A DNA stretch of 64,000 bases from Lachnospiraceae bacterium (GTDB lineage: Bacteria > Bacillota > Clostridia > Lachnospirales > Lachnospiraceae). A model generated the notes under the pieces. That model did not search any database, had not been told where the DNA came from, and worked only from the letters and a program-made list of their open reading frames with translations. This document shows positions 52,012 to 61,222 of this stretch, piece after piece (the stretch's first letter is position 1; every line of letters starts with the position of its first letter). The stretch lies in NCBI GenBank assembly GCA_902363835.1, contig CABJBM010000027.1, positions 1 to 64,000 on the forward strand, read 5' to 3'. Made by a program: the position numbers and the translations under genes.

Positions 52012-52944
52012 ATGTCAAAAACTAAATTGCTGTTTGATTTAATCATGTATGTAAACACGAAACGAAGCTTTACGGCCCAGGATGTTGCTTATGAGTTTAA
52101 TGTATCACTTAGAACAGCTCACCGCTACTTAATGGAGTTAAGTGAAATGGGCATTCCAATTTATACAGAACAGGGACGAAATGGAGGCTATCGGACTCTG
52201 AAAAGCAGAACTCTCCCGCCTATTCTATTTGATGAAGAGGAGGCATTTGCCATATTCTTTGCATTCCAGTCACTCAAATACTTTCGATCATTACCTTTCA
52301 GCATTAACATAGATTCAGTATCAAGAAAACTTTACTCAAGCCTTCCGGATGATGTCAAAAGTAAAATTGACCGATTGGAATCTGTATTATTATTTTGGAG
52401 TAAAAAAAGAAGTGTCCCTTCTCCATACTTAAAAGAGATTATTGAAGCATCAATAAAAGACCATATGGTAATGATTGAATACTATTCCAAAACAGAGAAT
52501 AAAATAAAGGAAGTCAAGCCCATTGGCACATATGCGGCTGATGGATTTTGGTACATGCCCGCCTTTGATATGGAGCATAAAACAATACGGTTATTTAGGG
52601 TGGACAGAATCTTATCCTTTGAAGATACAAAAAGAGTATTTAATGTTATGACAGATTTAGAAAATTGGCTGACCAATCATGTTGTTAAGACACCTGTCAG
52701 GCTCCATGCGAAGTTGACAAGGGAAGGAATACGGCAATGTCAGAGCGAACCTTGGCTTGAGTCCAATATTATTTCCTCTGAAAACGGAAATGGATATGTT
52801 GATATGGAAGTAGACCAAAGTGAGATACCATTTATATCAGAGTACTTTTTCCGTTTAGGCATAAATGCAAAAGTAATAGAGCCTAATGAGGTAATTGATT
52901 ACATTAAACATCAGACGCTGCAATTGCTTAACCATTACCTGTAA
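52012..52944 (+). CDS. YafY-type transcriptional regulator (HTH + WYL domain)
   Basis: A 310-aa regulator with an N-terminal winged helix-turn-helix (SFTAQDVAYEFNVSLRTAHRYLMELSEMGIPIYTEQGRNGGYRTL) and a WYL ligand-binding domain at about residues 145-230 (MIEYYSKTENKIKEVKPIGTYAADGFWYMPAFDMEHKTIRLFRVDRILS). WYL domains bind oligonucleotides or other small ligands. RBS AAAGGAGG. Divergent from the NmrA-type gene, its probable target. Confidence 0.9.
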   Translation: MSKTKLLFDLIMYVNTKRSFTAQDVAYEFNVSLRTAHRYLMELSEMGIPIYTEQGRNGGYRTLKSRTLPPILFDEEEAFAIFFAFQSLKYFRSLPFSINIDSVSRKLYSSLPDDVKSKIDRLESVLLFWSKKRSVPSPYLKEIIEASIKDHMVMIEYYSKTENKIKEVKPIGTYAADGFWYMPAFDMEHKTIRLFRVDRILSFEDTKRVFNVMTDLENWLTNHVVKTPVRLHAKLTREGIRQCQSEPWLESNIISSENGNGYVDMEVDQSEIPFISEYFFRLGINAKVIEPNEVIDYIKHQTLQLLNHYL

Positions 52945-53036
52945 CCTCACAGGCACTTTTGGACAGCCAGAATGACAGATATCCGAAAAAAATCATTCTG
53001 CTTAATGATTACACCAAATGGACTTTTTTAGTATGA

Positions 53037-53411
53037 TTATTTCAAGTTTTCTTCACATTTGAGCATCCGCTCTTCATAGCCGTCCAGTTTCCGGTCCAGC
53101 CTTTCCAGAACTGCATTCAGTTCTTCAATTTTTGTAACAATTTGTTCCCTTTGTTCCTGAAGGAGCTTTTTCCGAGCAGCAATCGTCTCCCTGCCCTGAT
53201 GAAAAAGGGTAACGTATTCCACAAGCGTTTCCACAGAAACTCCTGCCAGGCGCATGCATTTGATATACTCTACCCATCGGCAATCTTCCTCAGAATAGTC
53301 CCGAATACCGCCTGCAGTTCGTACAACTTTAGGCAGCAGACCGATACGCTCATAATAGCGCAGCGTATCCGGGGTAAGTCCATACTTTTTTGTAACTTCT
53401 GCAATAGTCAT
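53037..53411 (-). CDS. MerR-family transcriptional regulator (AdhR-like)
   Basis: A 124-aa regulator: N-terminal winged helix TIAEVTKKYGLTPDTLRYYERIGLLPKVVRTAGGIRDYSEEDCRWVEYIKCMRLAGVS, then a long coiled-coil dimer helix (about residues 75-120, KKLLQEQREQIVTKIEELNAVLERLDRKLDGYEERM). The pattern matches AdhR/YraB-type regulators that respond to aldehydes and control alcohol dehydrogenases and aldo/keto reductases, which follow upstream on the same strand. The ribosome site is weak. Confidence 0.9.
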   Translation of the reverse strand: MTIAEVTKKYGLTPDTLRYYERIGLLPKVVRTAGGIRDYSEEDCRWVEYIKCMRLAGVSVETLVEYVTLFHQGRETIAARKKLLQEQREQIVTKIEELNAVLERLDRKLDGYEERMLKCEENLK

Positions 53412-53784
53412 TGATTCTCACATCCCTGTTTATTTATATTTATTATACTCTTTGTTGGTAACGGCTTTCAGCCATTGATTGGAGCAGCGCTTTCGGCGGA
53501 AACTTCCACTGATAAATAAGGGAGAAACTATCCTTCTACGCGCCGCACCAATGTTTGACCTTGAAATGTTTTTGACCTTGGCAGGAATCTCAACCACAAG
53601 ACCGGGATACAGCTCCCCTCCGGTTCGCCCACGCCTGATACCTGCCGCGGCCAAAGAGATTTCTCTCCTCAAATTCTGTGTTTCCTATTTTTCTGCATTT
53701 ACATTCCTTAAAGCTCTGCAGTTTTTTAAATGCTCCCTGGCGAAAATTTCTTTTAAATGCTTTCCGCCTGTGGTAAAAATCACC
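53412..53784. other. Intergenic region without recognised gene
   Basis: About 370 bp between the MerR and alcohol dehydrogenase genes. Open frames on both strands (up to about 100 codons) overlap each other, have no ribosome sites and show no family similarity. Possibly degraded sequence. Confidence 0.35.
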
Positions 53785-54951
53785 TTATAAACACTTTTTA
53801 AAAATATTTTCAATATCCTGTTGATTCAGTGGTTTAAAGCCGGGCAGAGTCCCGCCGCTGCAAGCTTTTTTTGCCATAATCCCAAAGTTTTTATCGTCTA
53901 TGCCGATTTCGTGGAGACTGCTTTTCAGTCCCAGCGTTTGAAAAAAGAAATCACTTAAAAGCTCAATGCTTTTCTTTGCCACCTCCATATGCGGCTGAGA
54001 AGCATCAATGCCAAACACGTTGACCCCGAACTGATAAAATTTCGATGCAGTAGTTTCATCCAGAGTGTATTCTATCCAGCGGGGTGTGAGAATGGCCAGA
54101 CCCAGACCATGAGTGATATCGTAAATAGCAGAAAGCTCATGCTCCATGGGATGGCAGCTCCATGCCTGGCGCTTGCCGCCGTTCACAAAGCCATTGATCG
54201 CCCAGGAACTCGCCCACATCAGATTGGCACGGGCCTCGTAATTGTCAGGCTGCTCCATGGCGGCAGGTGCATATTTGATGATGGTTTTCATCAATACTTC
54301 CATAATACCATCTAACATCTGCAGATCCTGATCCATATTAAAGTAGACTTCCATAATATGGGACATCATATCAGCCGCTCCACAGGCCGTCTGATATGAG
54401 TTGACCGTATAGGTGTTGGTGGGGTCCAGGAAAGACACTTTTGGGAGCATGGGAAATTCCATCCGGCCGATTTTGTCCTGGGTTTCCGGGTTGCTGATGA
54501 CTCCGCCGCAGTCCATTTCCGATCCAGTGGCTGAAAGTGTGAGGATGGTAACAACCGGCAATGCTTTTTCAATGGGCGCCCATTCACTGAAAAATTTCCA
54601 TGGGTCGAAATCTGCATAAGCGCCTGCCGCCATGAATTTTGTCGCATCCAATGTAGAGCCTCCGCCCACAGCAAGTAAGACATCAATCTTTTCTCTTTTA
54701 CAGATTTCCGCACCTTTTCGCACGGAATCAATGTGCGGGTTGGGGGCAATACCACCCAGCTCAAACAGTTCAAGACCCGCAGCCCTGATTTCTGCTGTTA
54801 CTTTATCGTACAGCCCTGTCTTTTTAATGGAACCACCGCCATAGGTCAGCAACACGCGTTTGCCGAAACGGGAAAGTTCCGGTCCAAGATGAGAAAGCTG
54901 ATTTTCTCCAAAATAGACTTTTGTTGGTATATCATAAACAAAACTGTTCAT
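53785..54951 (-). CDS. Iron-containing alcohol dehydrogenase (BdhA/YqhD-like)
   Basis: A 388-aa group III NAD(P)H-dependent alcohol dehydrogenase, reducing aldehydes to alcohols. GGGSTLDATKFMA is the nucleotide-binding GGGS motif; metal ligands are seen in CGAADMMSHIMEVYF (Asp, His) and HPMEHELSAIYDITHGLGLAIL (two His). The N-terminus FVYDIPTKVYFGENQLSHLG is typical of butanol/YqhD-like dehydrogenases. It lies between the MerR regulator and the aldo/keto reductase on the same strand and likely serves aldehyde detoxification. Confidence 0.92.
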   Translation of the reverse strand: MNSFVYDIPTKVYFGENQLSHLGPELSRFGKRVLLTYGGGSIKKTGLYDKVTAEIRAAGLELFELGGIAPNPHIDSVRKGAEICKREKIDVLLAVGGGSTLDATKFMAAGAYADFDPWKFFSEWAPIEKALPVVTILTLSATGSEMDCGGVISNPETQDKIGRMEFPMLPKVSFLDPTNTYTVNSYQTACGAADMMSHIMEVYFNMDQDLQMLDGIMEVLMKTIIKYAPAAMEQPDNYEARANLMWASSWAINGFVNGGKRQAWSCHPMEHELSAIYDITHGLGLAILTPRWIEYTLDETTASKFYQFGVNVFGIDASQPHMEVAKKSIELLSDFFFQTLGLKSSLHEIGIDDKNFGIMAKKACSGGTLPGFKPLNQQDIENIFKKCL

Positions 54952-55047
54952 TCTGTTTTCTCCTTTAAATTTTTATTTTTATATCAGTCAGCAAAAACCA
55001 CTGCCTGAGATGAATTTGTTCTCTTATGCTCATTCCTTTCATTTTAA

Positions 55048-56010
55048 TCAGAGCGCTCCAACAACTTTATGCGGAACGTACAGTTCCTCAAGATAGGATA
55101 TATCATCATCTGCCAGCCTGATATTTAGGGCACCAACCGCATCGTCAAAATATTTTGCCTTGGTGGCACCGATAATGGGCGCCGCAACGCCCTTAGCAAA
55201 TTGCCAGGCAAGGGCAACCTGGGTCATGGTAACGTTATGTTTCTCTGCAATTTCATTGACACGAAGCACAATTTTATAATCCCTCTCCTGTGTCCCATCA
55301 TATTTGGATATGGCCGTCTTATCGGTCCTGCTGCGGTTTGTGTTGGTATTCCATTCAAGCCTGGAAAGTCTGCCCGCCGCAAGAGGACTGTAAGGCGTAC
55401 ATGCTACATTCTGCTGACTGCATATGGGAATCAGCTCACGCTCATCCTCGCGATAGAGCAGATTGTAGTGGTTCTGCATGGATACAAAGGGTGTCCAGCC
55501 GTTTCTTTCAGCCGCAAGCTGCATGTTGTAGAATTGATATCCGTACATAGCCGAAGCGCCCAGCGCTCTCACCTTGCCCACCCTGACCAGGCTGTTAAGC
55601 GCCTCCATGGTTTCTTCCATAGGCGTTCCATAATCAAAACGGTGAATGATATAAAGATCCAGGTAATCGGTGCCCAGCCGTTTGAGCGTACCGTCAATTT
55701 CCCGCATAATCGCTTCTTTAGAAAGATGTCCTTCGTTGAAATAGACCTTTGAGGCCAGCACCACTTTGTCACGGGCCACATTGTTCCGTATGGCACGGCC
55801 AAGGTATTCCTCACTGGTGCCCGCCGAATAAGTGTTGGCAGTGTCAAAGAAATTTATGCCCAGATCAAGAGCATGCTTTATAATCGTTTCGCTTTCCTCC
55901 GGATTCAGTGTCCAATCGTGCATTTTGCTGGCGGGATCACCGAAGCTCATACAGCCAACACAGAAGCGGGAAACCTGAATGTCCGAACTTCCGAGTTTTA
56001 CATATTCCAT
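55048..56010 (-). CDS. Aldo/keto reductase
   Basis: A 320-aa NADPH-dependent reductase with TIM-barrel pattern MEYVKLGSSDIQVSRFCVGCMSFG. The catalytic tetrad is visible: Asp in FFDTANTYSAG, Tyr within that motif, Lys in VLASKVYF, and His in LDLYIIHRFDYGTP. NADPH-binding GATKAKYFDDAVGAL is near the C-terminus. It is the first gene behind the MerR-type promoter at 56077-56107. Substrates are aldehydes or alpha-dicarbonyls by family. Confidence 0.92.
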   Translation of the reverse strand: MEYVKLGSSDIQVSRFCVGCMSFGDPASKMHDWTLNPEESETIIKHALDLGINFFDTANTYSAGTSEEYLGRAIRNNVARDKVVLASKVYFNEGHLSKEAIMREIDGTLKRLGTDYLDLYIIHRFDYGTPMEETMEALNSLVRVGKVRALGASAMYGYQFYNMQLAAERNGWTPFVSMQNHYNLLYREDERELIPICSQQNVACTPYSPLAAGRLSRLEWNTNTNRSRTDKTAISKYDGTQERDYKIVLRVNEIAEKHNVTMTQVALAWQFAKGVAAPIIGATKAKYFDDAVGALNIRLADDDISYLEELYVPHKVVGAL

Positions 56011-56076
56011 ATTTCAGCCTCCTTATTGATTTTTTAATGTGTTCTGCAGCTCTCCTCCCCTATATGTTCTGCACAT

Positions 56077-56107
56077 ATCCTATCACTTGGAGCTAACTCC
56101 AAGTCAA
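56077..56107 (-). promoter_or_regulatory. MerR-type promoter with 19-bp spacer and operator palindrome
   Basis: On the minus strand -35 TTGACT (56107-56102) and -10 TAGGAT (56082-56077) are separated by 19 bp, the overlong spacer that MerR proteins untwist. The spacer holds the palindrome CTTGGAG-N4-CTCCAAG (56086-56103). The aldo/keto reductase starts 67 bp downstream. Confidence 0.85.
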
Positions 56108-56190
56108 GTGGAATCAGAAATATTTCTGTAAAATGCAGCAGTATGAGTTAAATGCTAAGTTAAATTCTACTTTGCAAGACTAAATAAGAA

Positions 56191-56223
56191 ACAGCCTGAA
56201 CGGCTGCAATCCATTCAGGCTGT
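56191..56223. terminator. Terminator after the GH130 remnant
   Basis: ACAGCCTGAA (56191-56200) pairs with TTCAGGCTGT (56214-56223). On the minus strand TTTCTTATTT follows; it ends the leftward glycan locus before the MerR-controlled genes. Confidence 0.65.
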
Positions 56224-56276
56224 CTCATACTTTTTAATAATAAGCTGCATAAACATCTCCATATAAAACAAATTCC

Positions 56277-56609
56277 CTAAGATGAAGTAACTCTGCGGCC
56301 AAAGCTATTGAAATAAAATTCAAATAACCAGCCGGATCTGCCGCCCTGAATTAGCTTCCCGGACAACATCATTACGCGTTTCTTTCCAAAAACCGTTTTG
56401 GTCTCCCATACAAGAAAGTGAATCGGTTCCAGATTGATTTCCCAGTGGATACCATACCTGCTGAACCCCGCAAAAATATCCATGCTCACAGATTTGCTGT
56501 CACAGCGGAATACACCTGCAAATCCATCCCCAAATGGCACTGCAGCGCTATTAAAAACACTGTTTGCCCTGGGAATGTTTGATAATGAAATTCCTTTTAC
56601 CTTAGCCAT
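56277..56609 (-). pseudogene. Truncated GH130 (beta-mannoside phosphorylase-like) fragment
   Basis: The 110-codon frame begins like glycoside hydrolase family 130 proteins ([53 protein letters not shown]). After residue 64 the family pattern is lost: it becomes [18 protein letters not shown]... and ends in unrelated sequence, without the later catalytic and phosphate-binding parts of the ~330-residue enzyme. Its ribosome site is intact (AAAAGGT). It is downstream of the LacI gene in a mannose/fucose-glycan locus. Family assignment is from memory of the motif. Confidence 0.6.
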
Positions 56610-56628
56610 AATTACCTTTTCTCATTCA

Positions 56629-57645
56629 TTATGATTTCATATTCCTTACGGAATCTCTATAAATAATTGCCGCATTTACAAAGGTTACTCCTTTGCTTCG
56701 GGCCTGATCCTGTTCTATTTTTTCACAAATCAATTCAACGGATTTACCGGCCATCTGATTAATATCCACCTCTGCTGTGGTAAGCTTGGGAACACAAAGC
56801 TCCGCATAAATATCATTATCAAAGCTTACAATGGAAATGTCCTCAGGCACCCGGTACCCCTTCTCATTTAACATACGGATAAACTGGTACGCTGTATCAT
56901 CACAGTTGCAGACAAAAGCAGTGGGCATATGCTCTGGCAGCATAAATTCCACATTTTCATCCTCCATATTCCGGTCTCCGATGATCCATTCGTCGCGAAT
57001 AGGAAGCCCTGCTTTCAAATGTGCACGGCAATAACCAAGGTACCGGTCCATAATACTGTTTGTGGCAGTGATTGTTCCGACAAATCCAATGCTTTTATGA
57101 CCGCACTTCATCAGATATGTTGTCAATTCACACATGCTGTACACGCTTTCTGTAATCACGCAGTCTATATTAAAATCATTATCATACGTATCTGCCAAAA
57201 CACAGGGAAGCTGTGTCTGCTTCACCTCAGCCAGAAACGTTTTTTCAATATCACCCAGAAAAATAACCCCGGCTATGTCATACTTTTCCAAAAGCGGAAG
57301 CAGCTTTCCCTTCCTGTCATCTTTGGGGGTAAGGGGAAACAAATGAGCCAGATAACCTCGTTCGTTTAATTCCATGGTGATCCTCTGATAAAACTTTAAA
57401 TAAAACCCGGCTTCTCCATGGGCAAACTTTTCCTTCATAAAAATGGCAATATTTTTTGAAGTTCCAGGGCATGCCTTTGAACTTTCCGGAAGTTTATAAT
57501 TTAACTCTTTGCTGACTGCTATGATTTTTTCCTTTAACTCCCTGCCAACTCCGTCTTTTCCATTTAAGGCCTTGGATACGGTTACTTTACTGATTGACAA
57601 ATAATCTGCAATATCCTGCATTGTTACGTTTTTTTTTCTTTTCAC
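56629..57645 (-). CDS. LacI-family transcriptional regulator
   Basis: A 338-aa sugar-responsive repressor. N-terminal helix-turn-helix VTMQDIADYLSISKVTVSKALNGKDGVGRELKEKI and the hinge, then a periplasmic-binding-like effector domain (NIAIFMKEKFAHGEAGFYLKFYQRITMELNERGY; SIVSFDNDIYAELCVPKLTTAEVDINQMAGKSVELI). It starts at GTG 57645 with GAGG 8 bp upstream. It is the last intact gene of the glycan locus and a likely repressor of the genes to its right. Confidence 0.93.
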   Translation of the reverse strand: MKRKKNVTMQDIADYLSISKVTVSKALNGKDGVGRELKEKIIAVSKELNYKLPESSKACPGTSKNIAIFMKEKFAHGEAGFYLKFYQRITMELNERGYLAHLFPLTPKDDRKGKLLPLLEKYDIAGVIFLGDIEKTFLAEVKQTQLPCVLADTYDNDFNIDCVITESVYSMCELTTYLMKCGHKSIGFVGTITATNSIMDRYLGYCRAHLKAGLPIRDEWIIGDRNMEDENVEFMLPEHMPTAFVCNCDDTAYQFIRMLNEKGYRVPEDISIVSFDNDIYAELCVPKLTTAEVDINQMAGKSVELICEKIEQDQARSKGVTFVNAAIIYRDSVRNMKS

Positions 57646-57855
57646 CTTCTCTACCTCTGCGCTATTATTACTTGTTCATTTCACTCATTATAATATATAT
57701 TTCCAGATTATTCTACGGTTTTCAGGAGTTATTCACCAATTCCCACATGATGACCGGCCCGCGTAAATCCTGCGGTTTCAGCCTTGGTTACAGCAGCGGG
57801 AGAAAGCCGTTTGTCATGGTTTTCAATGGCACCAAACAGATGAAAAGGTTCCTTT

Positions 57856-58821
57856 TTATATTGTCCGGCTCTCAGGTATGGAGAGGGGATTTTCTGTCAC
57901 CTTTTCATCCAGCCAGACCTTTCCGTCATGAAACAAAATAATTTCATGAAGGCCGTTAAAGCTTTCACAGCGAATTTCAAAGCTGTGTGTGGTTGTCTCA
58001 ATTTCCAAGCCGGATATTGCCAAAGTTTCGCATTCCAGCTGCTCCACATTTTTTGCAAAGACTTTATGCTTATCAAAATATGCATGTTGTGCATAATATA
58101 ATTTGCGAAGCTTCCATTTAATCAGTTCATTCTCAGGAACCCTGCACAGCTCCCCATTCTCCGTAAAAAACACAAATCCCCATAATTCCGGATAGTGGAT
58201 GTTAACCAGCCCGGTGGGCGCCCAGACCCAATTGCTTTCCGGATTTGGCAGCTTTACATACGTTTTGTCCTGTACTCTGACATCCCATTGCACTCTGGAA
58301 AAATTGATCCGGTAATAATCTCCTGTTTTTGGAGATTTCCCTCCATTCCCCTCCTTCAATGCACCAAACGGTATTACCACTTCTGCCATCCAGCGGCGGT
58401 TATTGGCATGGGGATTATTCAGTTCTCCATCAATAAATACGGCGGATTGCAAGCCGTGTATATCCCAGCCATTTACAGCACTGCCTCCAAAATCCCGATA
58501 AGGCTTTGTCAGCATCAGATCCCATACAGTTCCCAATGCATTCATTTCAAATTCAAAATACTGGTGGGTGTCGGAATCAGGATCAATGAAAATCTCAAAA
58601 TCATTATCATAAAAGATGACACAATCACGTTCCGTCAAAGTTGCCCATATTTCATCGCCCTCTAATATCGCTCCAACATAGAGATTTTCATCATCCCAAA
58701 ATGGCTTTTCTACGTTTCCATCCAGTACAAACGGCTTTTTTGCCCGTATGCAGGAATATACAGGGGGATGAAAGTCAATATCAGGTGCAGGTATTCGAAC
58801 CTCTGCCATTGTTTGATCCAT
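57856..58821 (-). CDS. CBM9-like carbohydrate-binding protein with apparent internal deletion
   Basis: A 321-aa cytosolic protein of the family-9-like carbohydrate-binding group (DNDFEIFIDPDSDTHQYFEFEMNALGTVWDLML; WMAEVVIPFGAL; YRINFSRVQWDV). In related proteins a ~30-residue segment (acidic loop plus a strand ending ...MLW) lies between VLDGNVEKPFW and DDENLYVGA; here these are joined directly. The frame stays open, so the protein may be made but its fold is likely disturbed. No signal peptide. It is encoded just after the GH29 gene. Comparison with relatives is from memory. Confidence 0.7.
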   Translation of the reverse strand: MDQTMAEVRIPAPDIDFHPPVYSCIRAKKPFVLDGNVEKPFWDDENLYVGAILEGDEIWATLTERDCVIFYDNDFEIFIDPDSDTHQYFEFEMNALGTVWDLMLTKPYRDFGGSAVNGWDIHGLQSAVFIDGELNNPHANNRRWMAEVVIPFGALKEGNGGKSPKTGDYYRINFSRVQWDVRVQDKTYVKLPNPESNWVWAPTGLVNIHYPELWGFVFFTENGELCRVPENELIKWKLRKLYYAQHAYFDKHKVFAKNVEQLECETLAISGLEIETTTHSFEIRCESFNGLHEIILFHDGKVWLDEKVTENPLSIPESRTI

Positions 58822-58873
58822 TCCTTTCCTTAAACCGCCTCTGCTTCGTACTTATTTCGTTTTTATCATTTTA

Positions 58874-60169
58874 TCAGACTTCATTATGAGTCACTGCTTC
58901 CCCGGAGCCGCCATACATCTTAAGTTCTCCTTCCAGCTGAACTTTCACCACAGTCACCTGATCGTGGCAGTCATCTGCGTTCATCCTGATCCATGTGGTT
59001 CCCGGAATCTGAAACCAGGGAACTCCGCCATGGATTTCATGGTGAAGCTCTTTGCCGGAATGCAGAACCGTAATTTTCTTTATAGGATTGCACAACCCTT
59101 TTAAACAGATGCATTCCTTTGGACGATCATACACAAATAAATATAGAGTTTCCCTGTCCAAAGATATGGTACTTCCGCCAAGATAATAGCAGGTCCCAAT
59201 CCCTTCCACTGTATGATAAACAGCCTCCTCATGATCCCGTATCCAGGAGCCAAGCCCTGATAAAATTGCCTCCTGGCGGGAATCAATGGTCCCGTCCTGG
59301 CGTGGGCCGATATCAAGCAGCATATTTCCGCCCATAGAAATACAATCGCAGAACATGCGGATAATTTGGTTTAGGGATTTATATTGATTGTCCTTTGGCT
59401 GGTATCCCCAGGAACTGTTAATCGTAGTACAAAATTCCCAGTCTCCCTCAGGCCTTGTAATGGGGATTCCCTGTTCCGGCGTCTTATAATCCCCATAGCC
59501 CTGCAGTCTGGAGTTAATGATCAGATCCGGATTCAATGATTTTAAATAATCCTTAAACCCCGGCAGTCCCCATTGGCAAGCACTGCGTTCCCAGTCTCCG
59601 TCAAACCACAGTAAATCCACCTTTCCGTAATTGGTAAGCAGCTCCCTTAACTGATTGTTATTAAAGTCCAAAAAACGCTGCCATTTTTCCGGATCTTCTT
59701 TCCCGTCGGCAGGAGACGTAAAAGGATTGATCTCCTTTGGATTATCAGGAATTTTCCCATCTTTATATACGCTGGCGTAGTCTTTATGGGACCAGTCAAT
59801 CAGGGAATAATAAATCCCAGGATGAATGCCCCGCTTTCTCATTTCTTCTGCATATTCTTTTACAATATCCCGTTTTGCAGGTGTCTTTTTTACCACGCTT
59901 AAATCACTGTACCCGGTATCAAACAATGCCACACCATCATGATGTTTTGCAGTCAGGACAGCGTACTTTGCTCCTGAGCGCTCAATCAAATCTGCCCAGG
60001 CAGACGCATCAAATTTATCAGCATAAAATCCATCCAGCTGTTTCATATAGTCTTCATAGCTGATGGTTCCATTGTAAAAAGACCAGGATTCCGCAATTCC
60101 GTTGACTGCATAAATCCCGTAGTGTATAAATATTCCAAGCTTTGCCTTACGAAACCAACAATTATTCAT
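58874..60169 (-). CDS. Alpha-L-fucosidase, GH29
   Basis: A 431-aa retaining glycosidase removing alpha-fucose. The N-terminal TIM barrel starts WFRKAKLGIFIHYGIYAVNGIAESW; AKHHDGVALFDT is the substrate His/Asp motif; the catalytic nucleophile is the Asp of VDLLWFDGDWE near residue 190. A C-terminal beta region follows from about 340. No signal peptide is present, so it acts in the cytosol on imported oligosaccharides. ATG 60169 is preferred: GGCGG is 6 bp upstream, and it overlaps the stop of the GH18 gene by 8 bp, implying coupling. Confidence 0.92.
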   Translation of the reverse strand: MNNCWFRKAKLGIFIHYGIYAVNGIAESWSFYNGTISYEDYMKQLDGFYADKFDASAWADLIERSGAKYAVLTAKHHDGVALFDTGYSDLSVVKKTPAKRDIVKEYAEEMRKRGIHPGIYYSLIDWSHKDYASVYKDGKIPDNPKEINPFTSPADGKEDPEKWQRFLDFNNNQLRELLTNYGKVDLLWFDGDWERSACQWGLPGFKDYLKSLNPDLIINSRLQGYGDYKTPEQGIPITRPEGDWEFCTTINSSWGYQPKDNQYKSLNQIIRMFCDCISMGGNMLLDIGPRQDGTIDSRQEAILSGLGSWIRDHEEAVYHTVEGIGTCYYLGGSTISLDRETLYLFVYDRPKECICLKGLCNPIKKITVLHSGKELHHEIHGGVPWFQIPGTTWIRMNADDCHDQVTVVKVQLEGELKMYGGSGEAVTHNEV

Positions 60170-61199
60170 GATCATCCGCCTTTAATTTCTCAGCTATCAG
60201 TGGAATCAATGTATGGGTACCGTCCTGACTGTATTCCCAGAACATGATACCCGCCAGTTTCCGGTCTTTGATATAATTAATTTTACACTGGATAGACTCC
60301 TTATCATCGTAGCTGATAAAGTTGCGGCCGTTAAATAAATAAGGTGCCTTTGCTTCCTCATCCCAGTACCTTGTGTATCCGTTTTTATCAATATAATCTG
60401 TTACCAGTACGCCATAATCCGGCCCATACTCTCCGGTTGTTTCTGCCATCTGTACAAGTCCCCTGTTCCTGCCGGGAACTCCTTTCCAAATCCTGGAATA
60501 AAAGGCGGCTCCAATAACAAGCTTTTCTTTCTCAACTCCTGCCTGTTCAAATATGCTTACCGCATAATCCGTACTGGCTATGGATAAATCCGCACTGTTC
60601 GTATATAAATTCGTATGATGTCCTGTCTGGACGGAGAAGCCGCCTCTTAAATCATAGGTCATCAGCATTACATAATCCAGATACGGTACAATCTGATCCA
60701 TCTGCGTACAGCGGAGATAATAAGACTCTCCGCCTGCCGCAATGGATAGTGTATAATCTCTGTCTGTAATGGCGTCAAGTTCCTCCCTCAGCTTTTTTAT
60801 AAGCAGGGTAAAGTTTTCCTTGTCATTTTTAGAACAGTTAATCCCTGCAATTCCCACACAGGGATATTCCCAGTCAATGTCAAGCCCGTCTAAGTTGTAT
60901 TCTTTCATAAGAGAAACCGCTGAGGCAGCAAATATCTCTCTGCCCTCTTTTGTGGAGGCCGCTTCGGAAAAACCACCACAGCCCCACCCCCCTATTGACA
61001 ATACAATCTTTAAGTTCGGATTCAGAGTCTTTGCCCGTCTCAGTATGTCTGAGTGCCCCATGGGATTCCATGATACCGCGTGATCTTTGACCGCAGCAAA
61101 GGCCAGATTTATAACATCCAGACAATGAATGTCCCTGTCTCTTAACAGGAAAAGATTTTGAGTTTCTATATATCCAATCACCAGGTTTTTCTGTTTCAT
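60162..61199 (-). CDS. GH18-family glycosidase (chitinase/endo-beta-N-acetylglucosaminidase-like)
   Basis: A 345-aa TIM-barrel enzyme. The GH18 motif DxxDxDxE is complete as Asp104-Gly-Leu-Asp107-Ile-Asp109-Trp-Glu111, preceded by KIVLSIGGWGCGGFSEAAS, with a chitinase-like YAVSIFEQAGVEKEKLVIGAAFYSR. There is no signal peptide, so it works inside the cell on imported N-acetylglucosamine-containing oligosaccharides, such as N-glycan core or chitooligosaccharides. RBS GGAG. It lies between the binding-protein gene and the fucosidase gene in one operon. Confidence 0.92.
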   Translation of the reverse strand: MKQKNLVIGYIETQNLFLLRDRDIHCLDVINLAFAAVKDHAVSWNPMGHSDILRRAKTLNPNLKIVLSIGGWGCGGFSEAASTKEGREIFAASAVSLMKEYNLDGLDIDWEYPCVGIAGINCSKNDKENFTLLIKKLREELDAITDRDYTLSIAAGGESYYLRCTQMDQIVPYLDYVMLMTYDLRGGFSVQTGHHTNLYTNSADLSIASTDYAVSIFEQAGVEKEKLVIGAAFYSRIWKGVPGRNRGLVQMAETTGEYGPDYGVLVTDYIDKNGYTRYWDEEAKAPYLFNGRNFISYDDKESIQCKINYIKDRKLAGIMFWEYSQDGTHTLIPLIAEKLKADDHE

Positions 61200-61222
61200 T
61201 TGTTTTCTCCAACAACTGATTA

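Noticed and set aside
53430..53790. Frames of 80-103 codons between MerR and alcohol dehydrogenase genes
   Set aside because: Overlap on both strands, no ribosome sites, no family similarity.
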